Shown piece by piece: positions 1 to 11,687 of a DNA stretch of 39,712 nucleotides (position 1 is its first letter; each line of letters starts with the position of its first letter). Below the pieces are notes generated by a model. That model was not told the DNA's origin. It saw only the letters and a program-made list of their open reading frames with translations, and searched no databases. The position numbers and the translations under genes were made by a program. Source of the DNA: Kofleriaceae bacterium (GTDB lineage: Bacteria > Myxococcota_A > Polyangia > Haliangiales > Haliangiaceae). The stretch covers positions 1-39,712 of the forward strand of contig JANTGM010000050.1 in NCBI GenBank assembly GCA_024762925.1, written 5' to 3'.

Positions 1-138
1 CTCCGACAGTTACTCAGATTTTCCCATGCTGGCCGTTGTTGGCCGGCCCACCGCCTGTAACCCCGATCGCCGCCTTCGCGCGGTGGCTACATCCTATGAC
101 TGGCCAGTCGTAGAACTACGCTAATCCAGGACCAATCC

Positions 139-1749
<1,611 letters not shown>

Positions 1750-1760
1750 GGAGAATTCTG

Positions 1761-4700
1761 ATGAGCACCGAGACGACGATGCCACCATTGGATATTGCAG
1801 AGACCCTGCAGGGCAAGAACATCATGCTGATTGGCAGCACAGGGTTTGTCGGCAAGGTCGCGATCAGCATGCTGCTTGATCGATACCCTGAGATTGGCAA
1901 GATCGTAGCTTTGGTGCGCCCAGGCATGGGCAATACCGCCGAAGATCGCTTCTTCAAGAAAGTCGCAACCTCGCCAGCATTTGACCCGGTTCGCGATCGC
2001 TACGGCAAGGGCTTCGATGCCTATCTGCGTGACAAGGTCTTGCCGGTTGGCGGCGATATCGGGCGTCCGCTTTGCAATTTTGGCGACGACGACTTTGCGG
2101 TCTTCGAGGAACTGGGCGGAATCGATGCCATCATCAACTCGGCGGGCCTGGTCTCGTTCACTCCATCGCTCGAAAGTGCGATTCGAATCAACGCAAAGGG
2201 CGCGCGCAACTGCCTGGACTTGGCTCGCAGGCTCGATGCCTCACTGGTACACATCTCGACGTGCTATGTCGCCGGTCGTCGTGATGGTGATGTCATGGAA
2301 GACGAGGAGGTCGTCGGATACTTCCCACGGCGCAATGAACTCGTTGACGATGACTTTGATGCCGACGCGGAAATTGCGGATTGTGAGCGCGTCATTGAGC
2401 AGGTGCGCGCCTTGGCGAAAGACCGACGACACATCTCGATGTTTCGAGAGAGGGCGCAGAACACTCTGCGTACCCAGCGGCGAGATCCAGATGACAAGTC
2501 CACGCTAAAGCTCTCGGTTGCGCGCGAACGCAAACTCTGGGTTCACGAGAAACTCACCGATGTCGGCATGAAGCGCGCAGAGCATTGGGGTTGGAGTAAC
2601 ACCTACACCTATTCCAAGTCGCTTGGCGAGCAGGTCGTTCTCAAGGACACGTCGGTGCGCTCGTGCATTGTGCGTCCGGCCATTGTCGAGTCGTCGGTTT
2701 CGTTTCCCAAAGTGGGTTGGAATGAGGGCTTCAACACGACGGCACCGCTTGTGTACGCCATGCTCAAGGGGCAGCGGCTTATCGTAACGGGAGACAACAC
2801 CAACCTCGACATCATTCCTGTCGATATGGTGTGCACGGCCATTGTCATGGCGACGGCTGCGGTCATGCGCAACGAGCACAAAGCGGTGTACCAAGCGGGC
2901 TCTAGTGGGGTGAATCCGGTCTCCTCGGAGAGGCTCTGTGAGCTCTCGGGGCTCGCTGTGCGCGGCTACTACAAAGAGCAGGCTGATGATGGCGTTGACA
3001 AGTGGAAGAACCGAATGCGGGCACGCCGTGAGGCCCATCCTGTCAGTCGAGAGACCTTTCATCGCCTCGGCACGCCTCAAGTAAAACGCTTTGTCGATCG
3101 CATCTCGAAAGAGATTGATGAACGCCTACCTCGATGGGGGGCGCCTCGTCTTGCTGCCTTCGCCGAGCGGGCGCAAGAGGAATTAGAAAAAGTCTCAGTG
3201 ATGAGCGAGCAGATCATGGATCTAATGGATCTGTTTGAACCATTCATCCACGACCATGACATCGCTTTTCGCTCTGACAATCTGACAGCCCTTTGGGACC
3301 GACTCCCAGACCGCGACAAAGACCGAATGATGTGGACGCCAGCCGAAATCGATTGGCGAAAGTACTGGATCGAGAGTCACTTTCCCGGGCTCATCGAGTG
3401 GGTCTTCCCTGTGCTCGATGATGAGTTTGGCGTCAAACCACGCTCGGTATACACCTACAAGGACATGCTTGAGCTGTTCGACTCTTCGGTCAAGCTCAAC
3501 AAGCACCGAGTCGCACTGCGTTTCCTAGAGACCGAAGCGCCGGATACGCCGCCCGTTGTCTACACCTACGAGCGACTGGGTGTTCTCGCATCTCGTACCG
3601 CATCGAACCTTCGTGATTGGGGAGTGGTTAGCGAAGACCGTGTGGCGATCATGGGCGAAGGGCGGCCCGAGTGGAGCATTGGCTACTTTGGAATCCTCAA
3701 ATCTGGGGCCACGGCTGTGCCGATGGACTCGCAGCTGTCTTTGGCGGAGATTGCCAATCTCCTCAAAGCGTCTTCGGCCAAAGCCTTTATAGTCTCAGAA
3801 AAAGTCTGTGAACGACTTGCGGAGGATGGCGACGTGGAAGCCGAAGAGGGGCTTGCGCGGGCAGCCGTGGTCGCTGCATTGCGAGGACTCGGGTGCGAGG
3901 CGAAAGTCGTTGGATACGACGACATTCTGGACCCGCCAGAGAACGACACCCCTGTCGCTCTGCCGCCTCGAAAGGGCGATCGTGTCGCTTCACTGATCTT
4001 CACGTCAGGCACCACCGGGCAGCCTAAGGGCGTCATGCTAACCCACAAGAACCTCACCTCGATGGCGGCCAAGCTGTCTTCGACATTCAGGCTCTACAAA
4101 CACGATGGGTTGCTGTCGGTGCTTCCGATGCACCACACCTTCGAGTTTTCTGCAGGTCTGCTCATGCCGCTGATGCATGGAGCGTCGATTACCTACCTCG
4201 ATGAACTGAACGCAGACGCTCTTAGCGCCGGTTTTAAGTGCGGCCACATCACCGGGATGGTGGGCGTGCCTGCGCTCTGGCAACTGCTGCACCGAAATGT
4301 GCGAAAGCGTGTGAGTGAGCGCGGTCCCCTGGTAGAGCGCGCCTTTGACGCGATCGTGGATGTCAATCGCGCGATTCGCGAGAAGACACCACTTGAAGTG
4401 GACCTTGGTCGCCTGGTGTTCTTCCCGGTGCACCGCGAGCTCGGTGGTCGCATCCGCCTCATGATCAGCGGGGGGTCGGCACTGTCCCCCGAGGTCATGA
4501 AGTCATTCCGCGGAATGGGCTTTCGCCTCTTTGAAGGTTACGGCATGACAGAGGCATCGCCTGTGTTGGCAGTGCAGCGTCCTGGTGATCCAGTCAAGGA
4601 AGGCAGCGTTGGGCGGGCACTTCCCGGGATTGCAGTGCAAGTCTTCGAGCCAAATGAAGATGGTATCGGCGAACTCATCGGCAAAGGCCCAAACGTGATG

Positions 4701-6254
4701 AAGGGCTATTACGAGAACGAGGAAGCCACCGGCGAGGTCATTCGCGATGGCTGGTTGCACACCGGGGATCTTGGCCGGATCGACGAGGACGGCAACGTCT
4801 TCATCGTTGGTCGCAAGAAAGAGATGATTCTCGGCGCCTCGGGTGAGAACGTGTATCCGGACGAACTTGAGGAGCTTTACGGCGACAGCGATTTTGTCAA
4901 AGAGCTTTCCGTTGTGGGGCTGCCATCCACAGGCACCGGAGAAACCGTTGCGGCTCTGGTGGTGCCCGACTACGAGCATGACGAGGAACTGTCCCGAGAA
5001 GCGGTTCGCGACTTGGTGCGCGAGCATGTGAAAGACGTTTCGAAGAAGCTGCCAATCTACAAACGCGTCAAGCTTTGGCACCTCTGGGATCACGACTTGC
5101 CAAAGACCTCGACGCGAAAGGTGAAGCGACGCGAGATTGTCGAGGAACTTGAAAAGCTCGAGAAGGTCGCAAGCAGTGCTTCGAATGCTCGTAAGGCTGC
5201 CGACGACGCGAGTGATGGCGATGCGGGCGATACGCGCTGGGTGCGCGATGTTGTGGCGCAGGTTTCTCAGCGCAAGCCGAGCGATGTGCGCCCCGATAGC
5301 CGAATGGAGTCGTTGGGCTTCGACTCGCTGATGCTAACCGAACTCACCGTGGCGCTTGAGGCGGCGGGCTTGCGACTACCGGATCCAAACGTCATCAACG
5401 AGCTTGAGACTGTCGGCGACCTAGAGACGTTGGCGGCACAACAGGGGCTCTCGATGGCGCGCGACAAAGCGGCAAAAGCGATCGTTGCGTCGAGCGAGCA
5501 CACGTTGGACGAGGACATCAAGATTCCGGGCGCACTAGCCAACGCTGGTCGCGCTGCACTCGGGACCGGGCAGGGCATGCTCTACAGCCGGTACCTCGAT
5601 ACCAAGGTTCGCGGGAAATCCTTCATCCCACCATTTGGGGGCTTTATTGTGGCAGCAAACCACAGCTCGCATCTCGACATGGGGCTCGTGAAGCACACAC
5701 TGGGCGAGCACGGTGACAAGCTTGTTGCGCTGGCTGCGAAAGACTATTTCTTTGAAGACCCGGTTCGCAAAGCCTACTTTGAGAACTTTACCAATTTGCT
5801 TCCCATGGAGCGGCATGGGTCGCTGCGGGAGTCGCTGCGCTTGGCGGGAGAGGTTCTGCGTGAAGGCTACATCTTGCTCATCTTTCCGGAGGGCACACGC
5901 AGCACGACGGGAATCATGACCGATTTCAAGCCCTCGATTGGCTACCTCGCCATGACAGCCGGTTGCGGCATTTTGCCGATGTATCTCGGTGGCACTCATG
6001 ACGCGATGCCAAAGGGGGCCTACCTGCCAAAACGCCAAGAGGTTGTTTCTAATGTTGGCCCGTTCCAGAGCTACGAGACCCTTAAGAAAATGACCGAGAA
6101 CATGAAGCGCTCCGAGTCGTATCGACACATTGCCTATCAAGTGGAAGCGATGGTTCGCGACATGGCTCCATCGCGATACGAGTGGACGCTAGGCGAAAGC
6201 GGTCGCATGCCAGCGGCAGACGCGGTCGTGACACAGAAAGAAGCAGGCGTATGA
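1761..6254 (+). CDS. Multidomain lipid enzyme: fatty acyl reductase, AMP-ligase, ACP, PlsC acyltransferase (ElbD-like)
   Basis: About 1497 residues in one chain. Domains in order: (1) NAD(P)-binding male-sterility-type acyl reductase with GSTGFVG at residues 25-31 and a YxxxK motif near 280; (2) AMP-dependent acyl-CoA/ACP synthetase with the P-loop [10 protein letters not shown] near 745; (3) acyl carrier protein with the phosphopantetheine serine S1189 in LGFDSLML; (4) PlsC-type acyltransferase with HSSHLD (H1301, D1306) and FPEGTRS near 1375. A plausible route is activation of a fatty acid, loading on the ACP, reduction to aldehyde or alcohol, and transfer to a glycerol backbone. The set resembles the multifunctional myxobacterial enzyme ElbD reported for ether lipid synthesis; I could not check its domain order. 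The start chosen is the ATG at 1761 with AGGGAGA (1748-1754) upstream. The frame is open from 1632, but that part overlaps the preceding gene. Confidence 0.9.
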   Translation: MSTETTMPPLDIAETLQGKNIMLIGSTGFVGKVAISMLLDRYPEIGKIVALVRPGMGNTAEDRFFKKVATSPAFDPVRDRYGKGFDAYLRDKVLPVGGDIGRPLCNFGDDDFAVFEELGGIDAIINSAGLVSFTPSLESAIRINAKGARNCLDLARRLDASLVHISTCYVAGRRDGDVMEDEEVVGYFPRRNELVDDDFDADAEIADCERVIEQVRALAKDRRHISMFRERAQNTLRTQRRDPDDKSTLKLSVARERKLWVHEKLTDVGMKRAEHWGWSNTYTYSKSLGEQVVLKDTSVRSCIVRPAIVESSVSFPKVGWNEGFNTTAPLVYAMLKGQRLIVTGDNTNLDIIPVDMVCTAIVMATAAVMRNEHKAVYQAGSSGVNPVSSERLCELSGLAVRGYYKEQADDGVDKWKNRMRARREAHPVSRETFHRLGTPQVKRFVDRISKEIDERLPRWGAPRLAAFAERAQEELEKVSVMSEQIMDLMDLFEPFIHDHDIAFRSDNLTALWDRLPDRDKDRMMWTPAEIDWRKYWIESHFPGLIEWVFPVLDDEFGVKPRSVYTYKDMLELFDSSVKLNKHRVALRFLETEAPDTPPVVYTYERLGVLASRTASNLRDWGVVSEDRVAIMGEGRPEWSIGYFGILKSGATAVPMDSQLSLAEIANLLKASSAKAFIVSEKVCERLAEDGDVEAEEGLARAAVVAALRGLGCEAKVVGYDDILDPPENDTPVALPPRKGDRVASLIFTSGTTGQPKGVMLTHKNLTSMAAKLSSTFRLYKHDGLLSVLPMHHTFEFSAGLLMPLMHGASITYLDELNADALSAGFKCGHITGMVGVPALWQLLHRNVRKRVSERGPLVERAFDAIVDVNRAIREKTPLEVDLGRLVFFPVHRELGGRIRLMISGGSALSPEVMKSFRGMGFRLFEGYGMTEASPVLAVQRPGDPVKEGSVGRALPGIAVQVFEPNEDGIGELIGKGPNVMKGYYENEEATGEVIRDGWLHTGDLGRIDEDGNVFIVGRKKEMILGASGENVYPDELEELYGDSDFVKELSVVGLPSTGTGETVAALVVPDYEHDEELSREAVRDLVREHVKDVSKKLPIYKRVKLWHLWDHDLPKTSTRKVKRREIVEELEKLEKVASSASNARKAADDASDGDAGDTRWVRDVVAQVSQRKPSDVRPDSRMESLGFDSLMLTELTVALEAAGLRLPDPNVINELETVGDLETLAAQQGLSMARDKAAKAIVASSEHTLDEDIKIPGALANAGRAALGTGQGMLYSRYLDTKVRGKSFIPPFGGFIVAANHSSHLDMGLVKHTLGEHGDKLVALAAKDYFFEDPVRKAYFENFTNLLPMERHGSLRESLRLAGEVLREGYILLIFPEGTRSTTGIMTDFKPSIGYLAMTAGCGILPMYLGGTHDAMPKGAYLPKRQEVVSNVGPFQSYETLKKMTENMKRSESYRHIAYQVEAMVRDMAPSRYEWTLGESGRMPAADAVVTQKEAGV

Positions 6255-7240
6255 AAGTCTTAGTCACCGGTGGCACCGGCTTTCTCGGTGAGCATCTTGT
6301 TCGTCAGTTACTTGAAGATGGTGAGCACCAACCCGTTGTGCTCGCACGTTCAAACTCGCCCATTCTCAAGTCGCTCGGAGTCACCCAGGTTCGCGGCAGC
6401 GTCTCAGAGGGCCCCGAACTTGAAGAGTGCCTAGCAGGCTGTGAAGGGGTTTTTCATTTGGCTGGTGTGGTGTCTCGTGATCCTGATGATGGCCAGCGAA
6501 TGATGCGAACCCATGTCGATGGCACAAGGCGTCTTCTCGAAGCAGCCGCACGGGCGGGCGTCCGGCGGGTGGTTGTTGCATCGAGCTCCGGAACCATTGC
6601 AGTTTCCGCGACCGAGCGAATCCACGATGAGCGCAGCGGCTATGCGACAGATGTTGCGGCAGGCTGGCCGTACTATGCTTCCAAGATCTATCAAGAGAAA
6701 CTCGCACTCCAACTTGGCAAAGAGCTCGGTTTGGAGGTTGTGGTTATCAACCCAAGCCTGCTTCTTGGTCCTGGCGATCGCCGGCTCTCATCTACAGAAG
6801 ACGTGCTCAAATTTCTGCGGCGCGAAATACCCGTTGTACCTCATGGTGGCGTGAACTTTGTCGATGTGCGCGATGCTGCGGCCGCCACAATCGCGGCTCT
6901 CACAAAGGGCGGCGACGGAGAACGGTATCTTCTCGGTGGACCCAATTGGACGTTTCAGGAGTTCTTTGGGCGGCTGGAGCGGGCCGCAAAGGTCGACGCT
7001 CCCAGGCTGAGGTTGCCTTCCAAGTGGCAGCGTTGGGGAGCGGGACTCATGGAAGAGGTCTATCGAGCAGCTGGCAAAGACTCCCCCGTCGACAAGATTT
7101 CTGTCGATATGAGTCAGCACTTTTGGTGGATCGATTCGAGCAAGGCATCTAGGGAGCTTGGCTTCGAGAGTCGTGATCCAGCGCTCACGCTGGTCGAAAC
7201 AGTGAGCTACCTGCGCCGCAACATCGCTACGGATCTGTAG
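6251..7240 (+). CDS. SDR-family NAD-dependent epimerase/dehydratase/reductase
   Basis: 329-residue extended short-chain dehydrogenase. The N-terminal GGTGFLG (residues 7-13) is the Rossmann dinucleotide loop and YYASK is the catalytic YxxxK. The C-terminal half resembles dihydroflavonol reductase / HpnA-like proteins, so the substrate may be a hydroxyl or keto group on a lipid or sugar. The ATG at 6251 overlaps the stop of the upstream multidomain gene in an ATGA, which indicates translational coupling and a shared role in the same lipid pathway. An open frame extends upstream to 6182 but lies inside the previous gene. The family is clear; the substrate is not. Confidence 0.85.
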   Translation: MKVLVTGGTGFLGEHLVRQLLEDGEHQPVVLARSNSPILKSLGVTQVRGSVSEGPELEECLAGCEGVFHLAGVVSRDPDDGQRMMRTHVDGTRRLLEAAARAGVRRVVVASSSGTIAVSATERIHDERSGYATDVAAGWPYYASKIYQEKLALQLGKELGLEVVVINPSLLLGPGDRRLSSTEDVLKFLRREIPVVPHGGVNFVDVRDAAAATIAALTKGGDGERYLLGGPNWTFQEFFGRLERAAKVDAPRLRLPSKWQRWGAGLMEEVYRAAGKDSPVDKISVDMSQHFWWIDSSKASRELGFESRDPALTLVETVSYLRRNIATDL

Positions 7241-7279
7241 CGGTAGTCTGGCGCTTGCCGAAGAGGCTCATCGGGCGGT

Positions 7280-8050
7280 ATGTCTGTGCGCATGGCGATC
7301 AACCTCTCGATCAATCTCAACAAGGTAGCTCTCTTGCGAAACTCGCGGGGCGCGACCAACCCCTCACCACGAGTGGCCGCTGAGGCTTGCATCGAAGCCG
7401 GTGTCCAGGGACTAACGTTACATTGGCGAGAGGACAATCGACACACGCGGGTCGATGACGTTCATGAGCTTTGTGCGTTGGCAAAAGAGCGCGGTGTGGA
7501 GTTCAACCTTGAGGGCGATCAACGAGAAGAACTCATCTCGTTGGCTCTGGAAATTCGGCCAACGCAGTTCACCTTGGTGCCCGTGACTCCCGGAGAAGTC
7601 ACAAGCGACCACGGCTGGGACTTGCCCAAACAACACGAAGTTGTTGCTCCAATTATGGAACGCATCAACGCTGCGGGGATTCGCAGTGCAATTTTCATGG
7701 ATGCCGATGCCGAAACCATGAAGCTCGCGGCTGCGACCGGGACACAGCGGGTCGAGATCTACACCGAGCCGTATGCCGATGCCTTTGGAACCGCCGATGA
7801 GGAGCGCGAGTTTCTGCGGCTGCAAGCGTGTTGCAAAGAAGCCGCAGCGCAGGGGCTTGGCGTGAATGCCGGCCATGATCTCGATCTCCGCAACATGCCG
7901 CGCATCGGTACTGGCATCCCGGAAATGCTAGAGGTGAGCATTGGCCATGCCCTGCTTGCGGACGCTCTCTATTTGGGGCTTGAAGAAACCATCAGTCGGT
8001 ATCTCAAAGTATGTGCTGGCGAGACGGTAGACGCGCCTATTACCTGCTAG
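7280..8050 (+). CDS. pdxJ: Pyridoxine 5'-phosphate synthase
   Basis: 256-residue TIM-barrel enzyme of the DXP-dependent vitamin B6 pathway; it condenses 1-deoxy-xylulose 5-phosphate with 3-amino-2-oxopropyl phosphate. PdxJ signatures are visible along its length: VALLRNSRG near the N-terminus, [42 protein letters not shown] and the C-terminal [11 protein letters not shown]. The segment before LRNSRG reads INLNK rather than the NIDH of E. coli, as in some other PdxJ subgroups. Start 7280 gives [10 protein letters not shown]; the ATG at 7292 fits the family N-terminus equally well. The 3' end overlaps the next gene by 40 nt. Confidence 0.95.
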   Translation: MSVRMAINLSINLNKVALLRNSRGATNPSPRVAAEACIEAGVQGLTLHWREDNRHTRVDDVHELCALAKERGVEFNLEGDQREELISLALEIRPTQFTLVPVTPGEVTSDHGWDLPKQHEVVAPIMERINAAGIRSAIFMDADAETMKLAAATGTQRVEIYTEPYADAFGTADEEREFLRLQACCKEAAAQGLGVNAGHDLDLRNMPRIGTGIPEMLEVSIGHALLADALYLGLEETISRYLKVCAGETVDAPITC

Positions 8051-8625
8051 GGCTAGGAGCAGCCATCCTTGTGGGGTGCGGTGCGCCTGTGGGTCCTGCA
8101 CCGAAGCAGGACTGTCGGGGTGGCAAGATCTGGCATCGCGAGGATGCCGCTCGACTTCGGGGCTGTGAGAGTGTGACAGGCGACCTGCACCTTGGCGGGG
8201 CACTCGACGAAGCGACCGACTTCGAAGCGCTAGGGTCGGTGCAGGGCAGCCTTATCATAGGGCCGAGCTACAAGCTCTCGAACCTCTCATCGCTTGGCTC
8301 AGTGGTGAGAATCACGGGTGATTTGCGGGTGGAGGGCAACTGGCGTTTACAGGGGCTCTTTCTTGGAAGCCTCACACAGGTGGCTGGCGCCGTGGAGATT
8401 CGAGACAACAGCAGCATGGCGACCTGTTCCCTGCACAAACTGCGGTCCTTTGGCGCACTGTACATCGAGCGAAACCGGAAGCTCGAACGAGTGGATCTCA
8501 GTGGGCTTGAGGCAAATGGGCCAGGTGGCGTGGTTTCAGGGCCCGCTCTCGGTGACGTGCTTGGGCCGCAGCGGATCCGTCAACGTGAGAATGCTACGGC
8601 AGAAACTCGGGCAAAAGGAAGCTAG
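8011..8625 (+). CDS. Lipoprotein with receptor-L-domain-like repeats
   Basis: 204-residue protein with a typical lipoprotein signal: a basic start (RDGRR), a hydrophobic run and the lipobox LVGC, so the lipidated residue is C23. After it come repeats of about 22-25 residues (for example [24 protein letters not shown]), similar to the receptor L-domain beta-helix found in bacterial surface lipoproteins. No catalytic motif is visible. The start lies inside pdxJ, a 40-nt overlap, and the signal peptide supports it because its charged n-region is encoded in the overlap. Function unknown; it may bind a ligand at the outer membrane. The last 30 residues lose the repeat pattern. Confidence 0.7.
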   Translation: MCWRDGRRAYYLLGLGAAILVGCGAPVGPAPKQDCRGGKIWHREDAARLRGCESVTGDLHLGGALDEATDFEALGSVQGSLIIGPSYKLSNLSSLGSVVRITGDLRVEGNWRLQGLFLGSLTQVAGAVEIRDNSSMATCSLHKLRSFGALYIERNRKLERVDLSGLEANGPGGVVSGPALGDVLGPQRIRQRENATAETRAKGS

Positions 8626-8655
8626 CGTCTCGGCCGTGTATTACGATTCCGGACG

Positions 8656-9837
8656 ATGAAAGATCTCGTTGTTCCATCGCTTGGAGAATCGATTACGGAA
8701 GCTGTTATCGGCAAGTGGCTCGTCGAAGTTGGTGGCCGTGTCGATGCCGACGAACCTGTCGTAGATCTGGAAACAGACAAGATTACGGTGCAGATGCCCT
8801 CACCAGTTTCTGGTGCATTGCTCGAGCAGAAGTATTCTGTAGGAGACACCGTGCGTGTTGGGGACATCATTGGCCAGGTGGACGAAAACGCCAAAGGGGC
8901 TGAACCGAAGGCGTCCGCTGTAAGTTCCACGTCGGCGGCCAAGCCAGCCCCTGCCGCCGAGCCTGCTAGCGAGCCAGTTGCCGCAGCAACCGCACCCGCA
9001 ATAGCCGCACCCGTACTTCCCGAGCGAGACGCCACGGGACGGATCCTATCTCCGTCCCAGCGCAAGGACATACGAGGAGGGAAAGCCAAGCTGCCAGCCG
9101 TTTCTGTCGCTGTGGCCGCACCTCGCGCTCATGAACCCACTGTCGAGGAAGTCGTTCCCATGTCGCCGCTGCGTCGAAGAATCGCCGAGCGACTGGTTCA
9201 AGCACAGCAGAGTTCCGCTTCGCTAACAACGTTTAATGAGGTCGACATGAGTGCCATCATCGAGATGCGCAAGCTCTACAAAGAAGACTTCCTCGAGACC
9301 CATGGGGTCAAACTGGGCTTCATGTCGTTCGCGGTAAAGGCTGCAGTCGAGGGCCTCAAGCTCTTTCCCGGGCTCAACGCCGAGGTTCGCGATGCTGCAA
9401 TCGTCTATAAGAAAAACTATGATCTCGGAATTGCTGTGGGTACCGAGAAGGGCTTGGTCGTTCCGGTCTTGCGTGATTGTGATAGGCGTGGATTTGCCGA
9501 TGTGGAGCAGGGCATCATCAGCATGGCGACCAAGGCGCGAACCAACAAATTGGTGCTCGATGACCTCGTCGGCGGCACCTTCACGATCACCAATGGCGGC
9601 ATCTACGGATCGATGATGTCAACGCCACTGTTGAACTTTCCCCAGACAGGCATTCTTGGGCTTCACAACATCGTCAAGCGCGCGATGGTCGTCGGTGATC
9701 ATGTCGAAGTGCGCCCCATGATGTACCTGGCCCTCACGTATGACCATCGGGTGGTTGATGGCAAAGAGGCTGTGCAGTTTCTTGTTGCTGTCAAACAGCG
9801 AATGGAGAATCCCCAGCGGCTCATGTTTGGCGTCTAG
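8656..9837 (+). CDS. sucB: Dihydrolipoyllysine-residue succinyltransferase (E2 of 2-oxoglutarate dehydrogenase)
   Basis: 393 residues. The N-terminal lipoyl domain carries the lipoyl lysine K42 in DLETDK. An Ala/Pro-rich linker follows, then the CoA-dependent acyltransferase core from about residue 165, with SASLTTFNEVDM, LGFMSFAVKA, FTITNGGIYGSMMSTP and the catalytic YDHRVVDG. TTFNEV and GFMSF place it with succinyl rather than acetyl transferases. The E3-binding (peripheral subunit) domain expected between linker and core is reduced to about 20 residues around ILSPSQRKDIRGGK. Neither sucA nor lpd is in the window, so E1 and E3 must be encoded elsewhere. No clear ribosome binding site precedes the ATG. 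Confidence 0.92.
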   Translation: MKDLVVPSLGESITEAVIGKWLVEVGGRVDADEPVVDLETDKITVQMPSPVSGALLEQKYSVGDTVRVGDIIGQVDENAKGAEPKASAVSSTSAAKPAPAAEPASEPVAAATAPAIAAPVLPERDATGRILSPSQRKDIRGGKAKLPAVSVAVAAPRAHEPTVEEVVPMSPLRRRIAERLVQAQQSSASLTTFNEVDMSAIIEMRKLYKEDFLETHGVKLGFMSFAVKAAVEGLKLFPGLNAEVRDAAIVYKKNYDLGIAVGTEKGLVVPVLRDCDRRGFADVEQGIISMATKARTNKLVLDDLVGGTFTITNGGIYGSMMSTPLLNFPQTGILGLHNIVKRAMVVGDHVEVRPMMYLALTYDHRVVDGKEAVQFLVAVKQRMENPQRLMFGV

Positions 9838-9923
9838 CGCGGGGCGCTCTCGCGACCGCAAGCCTCGCTATCCACCACAAGCCTGGCTAGACTTCCATTG
9901 GGTGCCATGTGCGCTCAGACGAG

Positions 9924-10367
9924 ATGGAACGCTGGTACGCACTCTACGTTTTTATGCCGATACTCGGCGGCCTGCTGGCGTGTGCGAGTTTTACCTTCAA
10001 GAATTCCTCTGCCTCGAGGCGGCTGCTCAACAAGCTTCTGCCATACAAAGCACTCGCGGGTGTGGGCTTGCTCGGAAGCTTTGCTGTGAATCTCTACGAT
10101 GCGCAGTTCAACCCCTTCGCCGGCTTCGATTTCTCTGTTCGATTCGGCGTGCTCATCCTAACCGTGTTGGCTGTTCAGTTTCTCCTGGGCTTCACGATGG
10201 GCTTTGGACTCGTCGCCAAGTGGATTCCCGGGGATACGGAACCCGAAGAGCGGGCAGAGGAGCTTCAGCGCAAGCTCATGCCATTCGAGGTACTCTTTGG
10301 CGCGATCGCGATCATCTCGGGGGCGCTGGCCCTCCTGTGGACGCGCAAGCCCGACCTCTTCTTCTAG
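9924..10367 (+). CDS. Small membrane protein of unknown function
   Basis: About 147 residues with four hydrophobic segments: roughly residues 4-20 (YALYVFMPILGGLLAC), 40-56, 70-95 and 120-137, joined by short charged loops, one of them acidic (PGDTEPEERAEE). I recognise no family. I chose the ATG at 9924; a GTG at 9909 in the same frame would add five residues, and neither has a good ribosome binding site. It sits between sucB and tRNA-Thr. Confidence 0.6.
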   Translation: MERWYALYVFMPILGGLLACASFTFKNSSASRRLLNKLLPYKALAGVGLLGSFAVNLYDAQFNPFAGFDFSVRFGVLILTVLAVQFLLGFTMGFGLVAKWIPGDTEPEERAEELQRKLMPFEVLFGAIAIISGALALLWTRKPDLFF

Positions 10368-10396
10368 CGGCAGCGTGAAGAAACGCTCCATGGCCG

Positions 10397-10472
<76 letters not shown>

Positions 10473-10793
10473 TTGTCCGAGCGAATGTCTCGAAGCGCGG
10501 GGATTCTCAAGCAACTTGAGGAAATTCGCAAGTCCTACAGGGGGAACCACCCAAATTAGTGATCTCACTGTGGATTTTTGGCCGAACACACAGAAATTGT
10601 GACAACTGCGACAGGCACGTCACAGGTTCCTAAGGCCTGTGAACGGTTCATCACACCGAGAATCCGGCGAAGTCCGGTTAAGTGTCCGAACGCACAGGAA
10701 GATGCCTCACCGGAACGTTTCGGAATAGCCCTTGCTTAAGGAAGTGCTCACAAGGCCGTTTTTCGTCCTGCATTTTCACAATAGGAGCATCTT
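10473..10793. other. Intergenic region between tRNA-Thr and the Crp/Fnr gene
   Basis: 321 bp without a convincing ORF. It serves divergent transcription of the tRNA (left) and the regulator gene (right). Two inverted repeats of GTGA/TCAC type occur at 10598-10624 and 10638-10655, and a small CCGG-N6-CCGG repeat lies near 10664-10677. The TAGGAG at 10782-10787 is the ribosome binding site of the regulator gene. I see no convincing sigma-70 promoter. Confidence 0.6.
10598..10655. promoter_or_regulatory. Candidate Crp/Fnr-type operators
   Basis: Two dyads with CRP-like half-sites: TGTGAC/GTCACA separated by 15 bp (10598-10624), and TGTGA-N8-TCACA (10638-10655). The spacing differs from the N6 of E. 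coli CRP. They lie about 140-195 bp upstream of the Crp/Fnr gene, whose recognition helix keeps the RET residues of CRP, so autoregulation is possible. Confidence 0.4.
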
Positions 10794-11537
10794 ATGTCAT
10801 TTAGCTTTGCCCGCCCTACATTCACCACCGCCGCTGAGGAAGAGAAAGCCCGTATCGGTGCTTCCATTGTTCAAGCCTCCCTTTTTAGCAGCCTCTCTCC
10901 GGAGGCCGTTGACGACTTGGCCAGGCGCGCATCCATCAAGCGTGTCGCCGCACGAAGCACGATCGTGAGCCAGGACGAAGCTGGCGAGTCGATGTTCCTA
11001 ATTATCTCTGGCCGCGTGAAAGTTGGCATCTTCGGAGAAAACGGCCGTGAAGTGACATTGTCGGTGCTTCGGCAAGGGCAGTGTTTCGGCGAGATGTCAC
11101 TCTTTGATGGGAAGGAGCGGTCTGCGAACTGCATCGCAACCGAGCCCACAACCTTGGCGGTACTACATCGACAAGACCTCCTGCAGCATATCGCTCGCTA
11201 CCCCGCAACCGCCCTGAACCTGCTTGGAGATATGGCGGGCCGCCTGCGCAGAGCTGATGAGAGCATTGCCCAACTCGCCTTGTGCGATGTCAACGAGCGC
11301 CTCATTCATCGGCTTGTACATCTGGCCGAGGAAGAGGGCACAGCAGCCGAAGAGGGCATTCTTGTTCGCCGTCGACCAACCCAGCAGGAGCTGGCTAACA
11401 TGATCGGTTCTTGCCGTGAGACGATTTCCCGAGCGTTTAACCAGCTTGCCCGCGAGGGACTGATTATCGCCAAAGGTAGGAGTCTTGTGGTGACCGAAGC
11501 GCTGATGGCACAAGTTGGCAAAGTCGCCGCTGCCTAG
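10794..11537 (+). CDS. Crp/Fnr-family transcriptional regulator
   Basis: 247 residues. The cyclic-nucleotide-binding beta-roll includes [16 protein letters not shown], which matches the CRP phosphate-binding cassette including its Glu, Arg and Ser. The long dimerisation helix follows, then a C-terminal winged helix with [21 protein letters not shown], where the CRP recognition residues R-E-T are kept. The CRP Ser128 position in the C-helix appears to be Gly, so the ligand may not be cAMP; there is no Fnr-type cysteine cluster. Target half-sites of GTGA type are predicted. The start has a good ribosome binding site (TAGGAG, 6 nt spacing). The gene is monocistronic, closed by the terminator at 11564. 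Confidence 0.92.
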   Translation: MSFSFARPTFTTAAEEEKARIGASIVQASLFSSLSPEAVDDLARRASIKRVAARSTIVSQDEAGESMFLIISGRVKVGIFGENGREVTLSVLRQGQCFGEMSLFDGKERSANCIATEPTTLAVLHRQDLLQHIARYPATALNLLGDMAGRLRRADESIAQLALCDVNERLIHRLVHLAEEEGTAAEEGILVRRRPTQQELANMIGSCRETISRAFNQLAREGLIIAKGRSLVVTEALMAQVGKVAAA

Positions 11538-11563
11538 CAAAGCATATCGCAGACGCACATCGA

Positions 11564-11594
11564 GAAGCTCGCCACCTTGGCGGGCTTCTTGTGG
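11564..11594 (+). terminator. Rho-independent terminator after the Crp/Fnr gene
   Basis: A 10-bp stem (GAAGCTCGCC with GGCGGGCTTC, one T-G wobble) around the 5-nt loop ACCTT, followed by TTGTGGTTTG. It lies 27 nt after the stop codon. Confidence 0.75.
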
Positions 11595-11613
11595 TTTGTG
11601 TGTGTACTTAGCC

Positions 11614-11632
11614 GTGACACAAATCGTTACAC
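11614..11632. promoter_or_regulatory. Candidate operator upstream of alr
   Basis: The imperfect dyad GTGACACAAATCGTTACAC (outer GTG/CAC, 5 of 7 positions symmetric) is centred about 28 bp before the TTGACA at 11651. It could be a site for the neighbouring Crp/Fnr protein. Confidence 0.3.
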
Positions 11633-11650
11633 AACCAGGAATACTTCGCA

Positions 11651-11680
11651 TTGACAGGGCTTTCCCCTCTGGAGGTTAAT
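11651..11680 (+). promoter_or_regulatory. Candidate sigma-70 promoter of alr
   Basis: A perfect -35 TTGACA (11651-11656), an 18-bp spacer and a -10 GTTAAT (11675-11680, 4 of 6). Transcription would begin about at the GTG start codon (11688). The GGAGG at 11671-11675 inside this stretch is an alternative reading as ribosome binding site, in which case the promoter lies further upstream. Confidence 0.4.
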
Positions 11681-11687
11681 CCTTTCG

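Noticed and set aside
8440-8659. Frameshift at the end of the lipoprotein gene
   Set aside because: The repeat pattern fades near 8500, but no other frame clearly continues it; a natural end is simpler.
10569-10580. TGTGGATTTT as a DnaA box and possible origin
   Set aside because: Only one imperfect match, no cluster and no dnaA, dnaN or gidA nearby.
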